A stretch of 64,000 nucleotides of DNA from NCBI RefSeq assembly GCF_017591425.1, contig NW_024467119.1, positions 79,600,894 through 79,664,893 of the forward strand, written 5' to 3'. The stretch's first letter is position 1. Each line of letters opens with the position of its first letter. Under the pieces are notes generated by a model, which worked only from the letters and a program-made list of their open reading frames with translations, was not told where the DNA came from and searched no databases. This document shows positions 10,176 through 21,025 of the stretch, one piece after another. The position numbers and the translations under genes were made by a program. The stretch comes from Ochotona curzoniae (lineage: Eukaryota > Chordata > Mammalia > Lagomorpha > Ochotonidae).

Positions 10176-11515
10176 AGGGGGAATGTGGGCTCCCCTGCTG
10201 GACAACCACTCCCACTGGAGAATGTGGGTTGGGATGGGGGCAGACCAGGCCAGGTAGGACTACAATACCTGTGGGCCTCATGTGAGCCAGGTCAGGGAAA
10301 AGCTAGGTTGGGCTGACTGTTCCGACTGGTGCAAGCAAATATTAGAGTGGGTGAGGATTGGTTGGGCTTTGCCACAGCATCAGCTGGCAGATGCTGACAT
10401 TGGAGGCTAAATCTGTCAAGTTAAATTCCAGAACCACCTGGAGAGTGCATACTCTTGGATGGGAGTGGGCTAGAAGGGAAATAGTGGACACCTCCCTCTT
10501 AGGTTACCACTCCCACTGGAGGGCACAAAAACCAGGACTGGGGCAAGGCTGGCTAGATAGAAAGGCACCCAACAGCATGTCTGTGGACTAGATAGAGGAG
10601 CTGGTTACGTTGAACTAAGCTTCAATGCCCATTGACATGTATGAGAGCTGAATGGGATGTGGGACAGACTGGACTAGTCTGCTGTAAATACTGGCAAGCA
10701 TGGAACCAGGGCAGAGGGCAGACCTGGTGGGCGTTATTGAGAGTCACTCTGACTAGGCTGCAGCTCCCACTGGTTTATGTGAGGGCTGAGTGTGTGCTGG
10801 GCAGAATCAGGCTGGACTGCAACACCCACTGGTTCCAAAGGAAGATAGCGTTGGAAACAGAACCAACCCAACAATTGCAACCACTAGCTAATTGTAACGA
10901 TGGACTATATCGGGCCCTATACTTGCAAATACACACAAGAATCTGGTCTGGGATCACCTCAGATAAAGTTTCTTTTGGGATCTCCCAATCAAACTGCTGG
11001 ACTCAGAACCCATGGTCTGCCGTGAATACAAGTGCCAGATCTCAGCCTCCTCAGAGGCTCAGACGGAGCAGTGGAGAGCATAACCAGCTGCACATGGGGG
11101 ATATGGCAGTCTATTGGAACCTGCAGAGGATACATGACATCACAACAGAGGACAGAACAAGTCAATCAACTACCCCAGCCATATGTTGGCAGTGAAAAAC
11201 TGGACAGAGACTCTTATGTGGATTATGTCAACCAGTGGATTCTGCGGCAACCTCATCGTGCTTGGAATGGCAAGATTGGCAGCAATTCATAACTGTTGAA
11301 CTATCAAAGCCACTTGAGCAAGACCCTTGGAGCATTCCCCACATCAGGGATCTGGGATGGGTGGGAGACTAGGTGGAGCTTCTCCCTTTATCTCCCCATT
11401 TACCCCAGATACAGGAAAAGAAACAATGTGGAAATAGTAGTCTTACCCACTTTCCTGTAGCCCTTGAACCTTTTTACCCTAATTAGCTATGTAAAGACTG
11501 TCAAAAATAAAGGAT
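10176..11515 (+). mobile_element. Lagomorph L1, 3' untranslated region, plus, 5'-truncated
   Basis: It contains the lagomorph L1 3' block with recurring CCCACTGG-centred segments (10211, 10512, 10766 and 10825), then GAACCCATGGTCTGCCGTG, GGGGATATGGCAGTCTATTGG and CCCCACATCAGGGATCTGG, and ends CTGTCAAAAATAAAGGATAAA. A second copy of the same block lies in reverse at 57270-58145. An open frame of 187 codons (10632-11195) falls inside this noncoding region. No ORF2 coding part is present, so the copy is dead. Confidence 0.8.
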
Positions 11516-11547
11516 AAAATGAGAGACAAATAAGAGAGGACAAATAA

Positions 11548-11880
11548 GTGTGTGATCCTGATTGGATTCTGGTCTGGAAAGGACATGATCAAGGACCACA
11601 GCCGAAGCTGGGAATAGGAACCACAGGTTAGGTTGGGTGATCAAATGTTGCCGTAATGCTAGAATTTCTTAGTTTGATAACTGTGGTTATGAGACCTCGG
11701 CTGGCTCTTAGGAGTACACATGAAAGTGTTTAAGAGCAAAATGGAATGAGGTCAGATGTGGCTCTCTGTAACATGAGAACAAGTTTTATCTGTGAGTATA
11801 TGAAGAGAAAAAGGTTGACATGCCAAAGAAAATATGACAGAGTATTAGTAATTAGAAAATATGAATAAGGGCTTTACCAA
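11548..11880 (+). mobile_element. Ancient L1 (L1ME-like) 3' fragment, plus
   Basis: AGTTTGATAACTGTGGTTATG, AGGAGTACACATGAAAGTG and ATGGCTCTCTGTAAC-type order resembles the 3' end of old mammalian L1M elements (TTTGATAATTGTACTGTGGTT ... TACACACTGAAGTATT). Strongly diverged. Confidence 0.5.
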
Positions 11881-12016
11881 CGTTCTCTAAACTACAATGA
11901 CTTTTCTCTAAAGTTTAAAATTATCTCCTAGGGCAAGTACCTGGCCATCAGTCACTGAGTTTAGATGCCCATATTCCTCATCAGAGTACCCTGGGCACCC
12001 TGCGCTCATGTCTATT

Positions 12017-12310
12017 TTTGTTTTAAGATATGTTTGTTTTTTTTTTTTTTTTTGGAAATGCAGAGTTATAGAAAGAGAGAAGGACAGAGATCTTCCATCT
12101 ACTGGTTTACTTCCCAAATGGCCATAAGCCTAAACTCAGTCAATCCAAAGCCAGCTGCCAGGGTCTCTTCAGGGTCTCCCACATGGGTTCAGGGACCTAA
12201 AGACTTGGGCCAGCCTCCACTGCTTTCCCAGGCCATTAGCAGGGAGCTGAATCAGAAGTGAAGTAGCCAGGACATGACCATGTGCCAACAAGGGATGCCA
12301 GTGCGGCAGG
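12017..12310 (-). mobile_element. CSINE, older, minus
   Basis: It has a TTTTAAGATATGTTTG and T-rich start, GATCTTCCATCTACTGGTT, CACATGGGTTCAGGGACC, CACTGCTTTCCCAGGCC and AGCAGGGAGCTGAATCAGAAG. Its head end abuts the plus copy that follows, giving a head-to-head pair. Confidence 0.82.
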
Positions 12311-12545
12311 AGGAGGCTGAACGTGATGTGTTCCAGTACTGACCCGCTGGCTCCATTCTGATTCCAGATTCCTGCTAACGTGTACCCTGGGTGGCAGCAG
12401 GTATGGTCGGCTCCAAGTGATCCACATAGGAGACCTGGATTACTGGCAGCTGGATTTATTGCTGCTCAGCTCTAGCCATTGTCAGTATTTGGAGAGTGAA
12501 CCAGCAGGTGGAAGATCTCTATCTCGTCCGTTTGCCTTAGAAATT
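12311..12545 (+). mobile_element. CSINE, older type, plus, 5'-truncated
   Basis: CTGATTCCAGATTCCTGCTAAC, GTGTACCCTGGGTGGCAGCAG, ACATAGGAGACCTGG and GTGAACCAGCAGGTGGAAGATC match the older CSINE form. The tail is short and lacks an AAATAAATAAAT run. Confidence 0.72.
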
Positions 12546-13007
12546 AATTTTAATGTGCTTCTGAACCTGAAATAAATATACTTACATCCAAATTAGAAAA
12601 ATTTTAAGTGATACCGATTGCATTTAGTAAGACCTCAACAGTGAGGGAAACCTACAAGTTTGATCAAGAATTAAATGCACTTCTCCTCCAGATGAAAGAC
12701 AGTCCAACTCATAAGGTGGCTGGGGTATTACACCCTGTCTATGGGGTATCCTCAACAGTCAGCTCTCCTCTTGTCCACTGTGGCTGTCTGAGGACCAGCT
12801 GCTTCCCAGGGTCCAGCCAGAGGGAAGAGGCAGGGCCAAGACCAGAGCTGCCTCAGCAGTCACAGACAGTGATTCTGGAAGCTGTCGCTCGTACACATTT
12901 CATTGGCTAAAATAGTCTCAATGATCACCAAAGGATACAAGGACACCTAGGAAAGGATGTGTTTATTTCAGATATGCATAGGTTCTTAGCAATCAGGGGT
13001 TCAGAGG
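12546..13007. other. Unique sequence, no supported gene
   Basis: One frame of 100 codons (12608-12910) shows no domain, signal or splice support. No repeat recognised. Confidence 0.35.
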
Positions 13008-13305
13008 TTGGTGCAATGGTACAGCACTCTAAGCCTCTGCTTGCAGCACCAGCATTCCTATGGGCACTGGTTCATGTCCCAGCTTCACCACTTCTGATCC
13101 AGCTCCCTGCTTATGGCCTGGGAAAGCAGCAGCACATGGCTTACATCTCCCCTGCATCCACGTAGGAGTTCTAGAAGAAGCTCCTGGCTCCTGAGCACAG
13201 ATCAACTCAGCTTTGGCCATTACATTCATCTGGAGAGGGAATCAGTAGTTAGAAAACGTTTTCTTTTTCTCCCCTCCTCTCTGTAACTCTGCCTTTTCAA
13301 TAGGT
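13008..13305 (+). mobile_element. CSINE, plus, with tail grown into a microsatellite
   Basis: It starts GGTTGGTGCAATGGTACAGC, contains CTGATCCAGCTCCCTGCTTATG and CTGGGAAAGCAGCAGCACATG, and ends CTCTGTAACTCTGCCTTTTC. The usual AAATAAAT tail has been replaced by tetranucleotide repeats. Confidence 0.87.
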
Positions 13306-13382
13306 AGGAAGAAAGGAAGGAAGGAAGGAAGGAAGGAAGGAAGGAAATGAGGGAGGTAGATAGGTAGGTAGGTAGGTAGAGG
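13306..13382 (+). repeat. (GGAA)n and (GGTA)n microsatellites
   Basis: A run of GGAA units at about 13312-13346 is followed, after a short gap, by GGTA/GATA units at about 13355-13380. It lies exactly at the 3' tail of the CSINE, which is a common birthplace of microsatellites. Confidence 0.95.
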
Positions 13383-13737
13383 GGGATGAAGGAAGAAATT
13401 AGAATTGCCAGAATTTAGTTCTGGAATTAGAACTTCCAGAATTTAGTTAAACGGAGAAGGGACAGTGAACTGACCATAAGCAACCTCTACCAGATGAAGT
13501 TGCTTTAAGGAAGTTCACTTCTGCCACCAACCTCCAGAAAGCAGGTGACCCTGAGCCCAACAGGAACATTGCTGGCCCCTCCTCAGTGCAGTGGTAATGG
13601 GCCTAAGTTATGAGCCCAACCCCACTCAGTAATCCAATAGACTTGTGGAAGACCCACTGACCAGTGACCAATAACATGACTTGTTCAAAATGAACTCATG
13701 TGGCTTCCAGAGGACAAATGATTGCAAAACCGAACAA
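13383..13737. other. Unique sequence with a short imperfect duplication
   Basis: TTAGAATTGCCAGAATTTAG and TTAGAACTTCCAGAATTTAG occur about 30 bp apart near 13400-13447, a small local duplication. Nothing else was recognised. Confidence 0.45.
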
Positions 13738-13920
13738 CCAGCGCAAGCATTTAGGTTAATGATTAAGATGCCTGCATCGCACATCAAGGTGCCTGGCATT
13801 CCTGCATTCTCTCAGGAGCCTCCTGCTACTGGCTGTAGCAGCGGTTGCTCAGTTAACTGAATTCCTGCCACCTGTGGGAGAGCTGGGTGAGTGCCCAGCT
13901 CTCAGTCTCAGCCCCAGGCT
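13738..13920 (+). mobile_element. Old CSINE fragment, plus
   Basis: CAGCGCAAGCATTTAGGTTAA, GATTAAGATGCCTGCATC, GGTGCCTGGCATTCCTGCATT and CACCTGTGGGAGAGCTG keep the order of the older CSINE form, at high divergence. The 3' third is missing. Confidence 0.6.
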
Positions 13921-14184
13921 GCCCTAAATGCCTGTTGTGGGTGCGTAGGAAGAGAACCGGAAATGGCAGATCCCTCTGCCCCTCAAAAGATAAACACCTG
14001 AGAAGGATATCTTGAGTAAGAATAAAGTCTCTAGTGCTTTCTGACCACCTGCACCACCATTAGGGACACAGGGGAAGTAGTTAGCTTGTAGCTGAGAGAG
14101 GCTCAAGAGGTCCACTGAGAGCAGAAGTTTGCTATGCGAGTAAGTGGTATTTCTAGTTCTTGAGATTTTGGCTTTGGGGGCAAA

Positions 14185-14455
14185 GGATTCTGAGAAATGG
14201 TTCCTGGTCAGAGTAATCTGATATCATGGACCTGCTGGTTTGAGGTCCAGCTGTTTCTCTTCTGATCTAGCTCACTGCCAATGAACTGGGGAAAGCAGCT
14301 GAGGATGATTCAAAGACATGGGTCCCTGCCACCCACATAGGGGAAGTCTCAGCTTCTGACTGCCACCATTTGGGGAGTAAAGCAACTAGTCACAAATCAT
14401 TTTTTTTCTCTCTCTTTGTTAACTTGGATTTCAAGCAAGTGAATAAACCTTTATG
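14185..14455 (+). mobile_element. CSINE, old, plus
   Basis: GGTTTGAGGTCCAGCTG, TTCTGATCTAGCTCACTGCC, GGGTCCCTGCCACCCACATAG and CACCATTTGGGGAGTAAAG are present in order, ending in TTCAAGCAAGTGAATAAAC. Diverged. Confidence 0.72.
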
Positions 14456-16119
14456 CATGTTTTTATTTATATACATATATAATAATTTTATTTATTAAAA
14501 TAAATAAAACTTAAACCCAGACATTCCTCTGTGATGCAGGCATCCCAAGGTGCCCCATTTCCCCACATACCCGACATGAGAATTTTTATGGGACATGTTG
14601 AAATCAGGACCTTCATTGTGACAAAGATGAGTAACAGTGAGCATGAACTTCAAGACAGCACAGCCCCCTTGCAGGGCTCAGAACAGAGATCTTGGAGAGC
14701 TGGGTCCCAGCTGCCCACCTAGGAAGATGGCGTTTCCCTAGTGAGATTGTTGCTGTGGGATCTGTGTGGTTAGCCAGGTGGGCATGGTAGCCCTGGAGCC
14801 CCCGCAGAATCATGTCGAGTTCTGAGAATGCCTAGCTGGCAAGGAGGCAAGGCCAGATATTTTTCGCTTTTCCATTGGAAACCCACAGTGAAGAAAATGG
14901 ATTTGCCTTCTCTTCGGAGAGCTAGCTGATGACACTGTCACCTTGCCTCTGGGAAGCCAGCTAAGCAAGCAGAGAGCCTGCAGTCAATTAGCAGCCCTGT
15001 CAGCTTCCCCCACTTTTAGTACAGTTCTCATCATTTCACTTGATGGTAACATCAGGCTTTCTTTTGGGAGAGAAGGACACATTTCACACGGCAGCCAATT
15101 AGCTTTTCCTGTATGCCCAGCATGAAGGTGTTACTACTATTGCCAGGATGAAGAGGCTCTTGACAGCCTTGGGTCACAAAGCTAATTGGGACATGGCCAG
15201 CACTGGAGCCCAGAGTGCCCTGGTCTTGCATCTGACCCATCAGGGCACAGAGCCTCAGAAAGGCAAGTTTGGGGTTGTTATTGGAGAACACATTAGCTAC
15301 TATTCTGCCACCAAGGACATCATTCATTCCTCGAGTACAATCATATGTAACTTGACACTTCCTGAGAAATACGATTTAGTTCTTGGGCAAGTGTCATGGG
15401 GGTGGACACTCACACGCCCATCTGGCACAAACCAGTCATTTCACATGCCCTCCTGATGTGACCAAGAGCCCCTGTAAACACAGGGTGGATGGCACTGCTG
15501 TTGGGGTAGCATGGCATATTGTTTAACATGTAAATAGAAGGAATGCACTCTGAAATAATGAAACAGCATGGGATACACGTTGGCGCATGATCAGTAGCGA
15601 GTATTGTTGAGTGTGTGTAATTTGTGTGCCATGGTACTGCGTGACTGGCAGTGCTGTGGGTGTGCTTGTGCCAGCATCACGGAACACACATGGGCCACTG
15701 TCCACTGCTCTGCGGTGTTAGGATGGCTTCCATGACACTAGAGAGAAGAACTGGTCAGCGCCATTGTCACCTCTGGGACCCCCACTGCACAGGCGGTCCA
15801 CTGTTATTCCTAGGCATGTGGCTAATTATGTAGCACCTCCTTGTACCAGCCATTGTCCCAGTTTGGAGGGAAACCCCCTGCTCTTCATGACAGGTGAAGT
15901 GTTATCCCAAGAGCCTGGAAAGCACTGGTGAACCTTGCAGGGGCTCTCAGCTCAGCTCAGACCCCACTAGGGAGTGTCAAAATGCAAGAAGACTGGGGAG
16001 TGAGGATTTATAACTGTAATGAGAATAGTCACAGCAGCTTGCTCTTGTATGTATAATAAACCTGGTTTTGCTCTAATTTCTAACCTACCTACTCTCCTAT
16101 AACAGCCTTTTGAGGAAGA
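14456..16119. other. Long unique stretch, no supported gene
   Basis: The first 60 bases are A/T-rich (ATATACATATATAATAATTTTATTTATTAAAATAAA in two parts). A weak MIR-like segment in reverse may lie at about 15140-15260 (GGATGAAGAGGCTC ... CTTGGGTCACAAAGCTAATTGG). Otherwise the stretch holds no recognised repeat and no frame longer than about 100 codons. Confidence 0.4.
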
Positions 16120-16290
16120 TGCCCCTATTAAATCCATTTTACAGATGGGAAAGTTGAGGCCCACAGCAAACAAGTGACTTGCTCAGATCTCATGGAGTAG
16201 GTGTAATTCAAGGCAGGTGCCAGGCATTGACCACGCGCACCGTCCCTTCCTCCCCGGGAAGCCTTGTGGCCGAGGGAAGGAGAGCATAGT
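16120..16290 (-). mobile_element. MIR, minus
   Basis: CCATTTTACAGATGGGAAAG, TTGAGGCCCACAGCAAACAAG and TGACTTGCTCAGATCTCATGG are a clear reverse copy of the MIR core. The best preserved MIR in the window. Confidence 0.8.
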
Positions 16291-17189
16291 TGTGGAGGCC
16301 CTGGGGTGCTGATCAGAGTTTCGGGAGATCGTGTAACAGCCAGGTTCTGGGTCAGGCCACTGACAGCCACTTGAGCAGAGGAAAGCTCACCCTCCTTGGC
16401 CCAGGGGACAGATTAGGTAGATTTACACCGAACAAAGGCCTTCTAGACCGTGGGAGATTCAAGGCTGTGCATGTTGCAACCTCCCGATCTGAAGACAGCT
16501 CCAGCTCCTGAGCAGGGATCCAGGGCTGCGGAATGGAGGAGCAGACACACTCAGCACATAGCAGATAGAACATGCGGGCTGGAAGTGGGTGGGTGCAAGG
16601 CAGCCTCTTGACTTGGGCTAACTGGGTGTCTGTGGGCTCTGACACACGCTTGGGCTAGCTCAGGTCTTCCCAGTGACTTTGCTGGGGAGTCCCAGGGGTT
16701 CCAAAGCTGGAACCCCGGTGCTGGAGCACTTGGCTTTCAGGAATGGGTAATTGGTTCTAGGAAAGGGAGAGACCGCATGGTGATGGGCAGCTGCCTTTCA
16801 CGCCCACCTCTGCTGCTTCTTATGATTCTGAAGGGAAAGCTGGGGAAGGGCTAAGCAGGACTCCCTGCCCACCTCAGGCCACGGAGGGCCCACAGCAGCC
16901 CAATTCATAGGGGGCAAAGTTGAGGTCTCTTAGATAGACCATAAGCAGTGAGAAGCAGGCAAGAAAGAAGTTCTTTGGTTCAGAGACAGTGGTGAAAGTA
17001 GAGCCGGAAGGAGCAAGGGAACCTCCCCAAGCCACGCTGTGGATCTATCTTCTGAGGTCACAGATGTGGAAAAGGGCAAGTGGGGAGACTGCAGCCCCTT
17101 CCGGGCTCCTTAATGTCTGCCCACAGACAGGGTCGTGGAGAAGCGGCAAGAGGCCTTCGTGTTGAGACCCTGCAGTCAGGTTGCCAAGG
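16291..17189. other. Unique sequence, no supported gene
   Basis: GC-richer than average for the window. I found no splice-bounded frame, CpG island or repeat. Confidence 0.35.
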
Positions 17190-17475
17190 CTCAGAGCCAG
17201 GCACCTCCCTGTTTCCCAGAAACATGACTTTCAACAGGTCATCCATATCTTGGCTTCCTCATCTAGAAACAGTGCATGCCCCTGGAGCTGCTGTTGGGGT
17301 GAGGTCAGCTACAGTGCACGTACCAGGCACTGCTGTTAGGGTGAGGTGAGCTACAGCGTGTGACCCTGGTGATGCTGTTAGGGAAAGGTGAGCTACAGTG
17401 TGTGCTTCTGCATTGCTGTTAGGGTGAAATGAGCTAATCCGAGTAAACCACGGCAGGGAACCCAGCAGGTGCCTC
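17190..17475 (+). mobile_element. MIR, plus, with internal tandem expansion
   Basis: TTTCAACAGGTCATCC, TTGGCTTCCTCATCTAGAAAC and, after the expansion, AATGAGCTAATCCGAGTAAAC followed by CAGCAGGTGCCTCACCGTAGG follow the MIR order (CTCAGTTTCCTCATCTGTAAA ... ATGAGTTAATACATGTAAA ... GTGCCTGGCACATAG). The centre is stretched by the repeats at 17289-17440. Confidence 0.6.
17289..17440 (+). repeat. ~42-bp tandem repeat, about 3.6 copies
   Basis: Units begin with GCTGTT(G/A)GGG at 17289, 17332, 17374 and 17415 and share AGGTGAGCTACAG(T/C)G. Spacings are 43, 42 and 41 bp. A minisatellite grown within the MIR. Confidence 0.9.
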
Positions 17476-17879
17476 ACCGTAGGCCCCCACCTATTGTCAG
17501 TACTTGTAGTGCATATAAATATAGGATGGTCCATTTTATGATCTTGTGGCTCCCTCCCAAAATCTATTAAATATTTCAAAATAATCTAATTCTCAAGTTA
17601 AATTAGTTTTGAAAGGCACTCATATTCCTTGAGCCACAGCAGCCTTCTTCTGCACCCAAGGCTGTTACACCTGCTGCTGTGCCCTCCACCCGGGATGCTT
17701 TCCGCCCACATCCTCAACGGCCTTGCCTAGAACTACTCAGACCAGCCTGCTGGGTGCCTTCAGCCCCATCACCGGGTGGTTTCCATCAGAGCCAGGTCTT
17801 CAGTCTGATTTGTTTAGTAACTAATTTCCCAAGAAGGTTCTTTGCTCATAGTGTCTGCCCCTAAATAAGGAGGGCAAAG
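17476..17879. other. Unique sequence
   Basis: No repeat or gene recognised. A frame at 17679-17864 has no supporting feature. Confidence 0.35.
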
Positions 17880-18190
17880 GTGGGCATTTGGCCTGGTAGA
17901 TAAGACCCCAGTGAACATACACACTTCCCTTATCAGAGTGTCTGGGTTTGGTACCCTGCTCTAGCTCCTGACTCCAGCTTCAAACTCATGCAGACACTGG
18001 AAGGCAGCAATGATGGCTCAAGTTGCTGAGTGTCTGGCAGCAGTGTGGGAGACCTGAACTGAGCTCCCAGCTCTCCATCTTATCCTACTGTTAGACTTGA
18101 CTGTTGTAATTACAGGATGAACCAATAGATGGGTGTGCTCTCTCTTTCTCCGTCTGCTTCTCTCAAAACAATATGCTTTAAGGATTTACC
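17880..18190 (+). mobile_element. CSINE, old type, plus
   Basis: It starts GTGGGCATTTGGCCTGGTAG and contains TATCAGAGTGTCTGGGTTTGG, CTCCTGACTCCAGCTTC, CACTGGAAGGCAGCAATGATGG and GTGTGGGAGACCTG. It ends in the TCTCTCTTTCTCCGTCTGC tract. Confidence 0.78.
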
Positions 18191-19620
18191 TAATGAATGA
18201 ATGGATGAGTGGGTGGATAAGGGGGCAGGGAACGGACCTGGTGTGTCTGCCTCAAAGCCCACGTCCCACTGTGGGACACTCCGCAATCCTCCTCCTCCAG
18301 GACCTTTCCTGCCCTGCCAGGTGGGCTCATCTCTCTGTGCTGAGGACATACATCCAGGATCTGGCTCATCTCTGTACACATGGGCTGCTGCTTGCCCCTC
18401 AGACTTCCTCTCTGATATCCCAGTTGCATTTAATTCATATTCCCAGGATTCAGTCCCAGGCCCCAGCTGGGTGGTAAATGTTCTTTAAAGACATGCATTG
18501 TACAGAATAAAAGGAAAAGTGACCCACTGGTGGAGAAGGAGGCCACCACTTGAAGTGACAGAGAGGTTGGCATGGCAACATGGACCAGATCTGAGTTCAG
18601 CTCCTGCACAGATGGCGGAACCTGAGCGTCACCAAAGGAGACTTAGATTGTCCAGGTGGCTGCAGATGGAAAGGGGGAGAGGATGGGAATCAGGTTTGGC
18701 AGTGGAGTTGAACCTGAGAACCAAGCCACTAATGTCCCAAAGTGTCATCCTGTAGGAATGGGCTGAGGGTGGAACTCAGATGAAAGGGCAGCTTTATTAG
18801 CATTTCTTCAGTACTTGCACTTGGAAGAAAGAGTAAGCTCTCTGGTTTCTCTTCCTAAAAGAGACAAATCCTCCTGGTTGAGAGCCACTGGTCTAGCAGA
18901 TCCCTCAGCCCATAGGCACACTGGCTTTAAAAACAAGCGCATCCTGCCTCATTCACGTATCCGAATCAGCTGCTCATTGAACCCCATCTGGTTGACTGGC
19001 CCCCAAGAATCATCTCCTGGCTCAGCAACACTTTTCATACAATGTCCTGTGTGGAGAAGACTTGTCTTCCTCCCTCAGCTCCTTCCCGAGTCCCCACGAT
19101 TGGAGGCATGCCCTCCCCAACTGGCCAAATCCATTCCACAACCATCCTACTGCTTTGCACACAGGGAACAAAGCAGAAGCTCAAAAAGCAGCACTCAGGT
19201 CACAGCAGAGCAAATATAAAAGAAACACACCCTGGGTATGACAGCCTGCTAGTCCCACTGTAGTTCAAAATACAGTTAGTTAAACTGAGACATGCGATAG
19301 CTTGTGCTGAGTATCATCCAGCGAGGAGTTAAAAAAAAGAAAAGTTCTTTTGGCTTCATTTGAGTAAGGTCGTTGGAACTGAATAACCTCAGAACAAAAA
19401 CGTGAGTGCAGTTGAGATGTTCCAGAGAGCTAAACTGATGTACCAATGAGTATCTGATGGGGAAACTGTCATTTAAGGAACTTACCAAATTGCATGCTCT
19501 TTTATGCCAGAGTTCAGCTCCAGCTGAAGGGTGCGTGGATGAGACGCAAAGAAGAAAGAAAGACTGACCACTTCAATTCATGATCATAATGGACAATGCA
19601 CGAAAGCTGTCCACTCTATT
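18191..19620. other. Long unique stretch, no supported gene
   Basis: A short near-tandem AATGAATGAATGGATGAGTG run lies at about 18191. The frame of 134 codons at 18815-19219 shows no domain or splice support. No repeat recognised before the LTR at 19621. Confidence 0.4.
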
Positions 19621-19994
19621 TGTTACCAGAAATGCCCGGTGGGTTCTTTCCTCAGCTTAGTATAGAAATAAAAAGCCGGGAATCTGTTGCAAACAGAAAA
19701 GTTTATTTGTGAAGGGACCAGGGAGCAGGGAAGGGAAGGAAGGGGAAGCACCTCCGGAAAAGAAGCCGGGAGGTGGGGTGCTCTCAAAAGAGGAGGGAGA
19801 GAGAGAGACACCAAAGGTTTGAGGAAGGGTCTAGGGGTTTTAAGCCTTCCTTGACCCCTCCTTGTTGGGCGGGGAACCTATAGGTGAGATGTTCCCCATT
19901 GGTGATCTCTTGATTAATTAGGAAATGGGTGGACAATGCTGGTACCGCCCACCTGAAGGTGTGGCCAAGACCTCAGAGGACCTGGATGGTCTCA
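19621..19994 (-). mobile_element. Retroviral solo LTR, minus (family A)
   Basis: In the minus direction it starts TGAGACCATCC and ends GGTAACA, so it has TG...CA ends. The 4-bp duplication TATT flanks it (19617-19620 and 19995-19998), typical of gamma-like class I elements. It has a polyadenylation signal AATAAA (reverse at 19702-19707), a TATA-like GGCTTAAAACC (reverse at 19836-19846) and a U5 shared with the LTR at 23860. Length is 374 bp. No internal viral genes lie next to it, so it is a solo LTR. Confidence 0.82.
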
Positions 19995-20130
19995 TATTTA
20001 TGCAGAATCAGTCAAACTCTGGCTCAGACTTTTTACATCATGGTCAAGTGGGCTAAGGCTAATTCTGCCATTTGTTTTACCTAAAAACAACAGAAGTTCT
20101 TGCTATAGTTCTTATTCTACAACTCAATCT

Positions 20131-20295
20131 TGTATCACAAGGAAAAGGAGAACCTAAAAATGGAGGAAAGAATGAAACCCTAAATGCAGATCCTTTGATT
20201 AGCATAAGGGGAGAAATGTATCACAAAGAAAAGGAGAACCTAAAGATCAAGGAAAGAATGAAAGCCTAAATATAGGTCCCTTGATTAGCATAAGG
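20131..20295 (+). repeat. 86-bp tandem duplication
   Basis: TGTATCACAAGGAAAAGGAG at 20131 recurs as TGTATCACAAAGAAAAGGAG at 20217. Both copies run to TTGATTAGCATAAGG. They differ at a handful of positions, so the duplication is not very recent. Confidence 0.92.
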
Positions 20296-20481
20296 TCGAT
20301 AGGGACAGCCAAGACAGTACGAATAATAGAAGGCCCTTTTGCAAGACATTATTACTGACATTAACCTCCAAGCTCACATTGCGTAAAAGGCCAGCTCCAC
20401 AGTAGCGAACAATGCCTGAATGGATTAGAATTCTTCCGCACGGTGGTCGGTGTCCATGCAAAGGTGGAGCTGCATTCAGCT

Positions 20482-20511
20482 GGGCCCTGCCACACAGGGC
20501 CCTGCCACACA
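20482..20511 (+). repeat. 15-bp tandem duplication
   Basis: GGGCCCTGCCACACA occurs twice without a break, at 20482-20496 and 20497-20511. Confidence 0.95.
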
Positions 20512-20667
20512 GCGGGAAGTCCCTTGCGACCCTGCCTGCAATGGAACAATTCTCTTCACACCTTCGTGTCCCCCACATCCACTGCACGGCCCCCCACACT
20601 TTCAGCCAGAAGGTTTTCTTGTAGAAAGAAGGAATGAAATTGGTTTGGGGGAAAAGAAATGAAAGAG

Positions 20668-21023
20668 ATGTGGTGTGGTCACTGTGGCACATCAGGTTAA
20701 GCTGACACTCGGGACTCCTCTATCCCATATCAGAGTGCCTGGGGATGGAATCCCAGCTTTCCTTCCAACCCTGTATCCTGCTAATGTACCCAGGAAGCAG
20801 TGAAAGATGGCCCAAGTGCTTGGACTCTGCCATGCCTGTTGGAAAGCCAGATGAAGCTCCTGGCTTCTTGACCTTGGCCTGGCCCCATCCTGGCTGTTGC
20901 AACCATTTGGGAGTGAAGAAGTGGATAAGAGGTCTTTCTATTTCCTCCTCTTTTTCTCTGTCACTCTTTCTGCCACTCTGCCTTTCATATAAGTAAATAA
21001 ATAAGTCTTATTTTAAAAAATAT
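20668..21023 (+). mobile_element. CSINE, older type, plus
   Basis: It starts GATGTGGTGTGGTCACTGTGG and contains CCCATATCAGAGTGCCTGG, CCTGCTAATGTACCCAGGAAG and GGCCCAAGTGCTTGGAC, with the tail AAGTAAATAAATAAGTC. Confidence 0.87.
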
Positions 21024-21025
21024 AT

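Larger units (their letters stand above)
19999..20667. other. Unique sequence containing two local tandem duplications
   Basis: It holds the 86-bp duplication at 20131-20295 and the 15-bp duplication at 20482-20511. A minus-strand frame of 135 codons (20285-20692) spans it without any recognisable feature and is partly made of the duplicated 15-mer. Confidence 0.4.

Noticed and set aside
10632..11195. Open frame of 187 codons, plus
   Set aside because: It lies inside the lagomorph L1 3' untranslated region, which has a second copy at 57270-58145; it is the longest frame in the window but has no domain or splice support.
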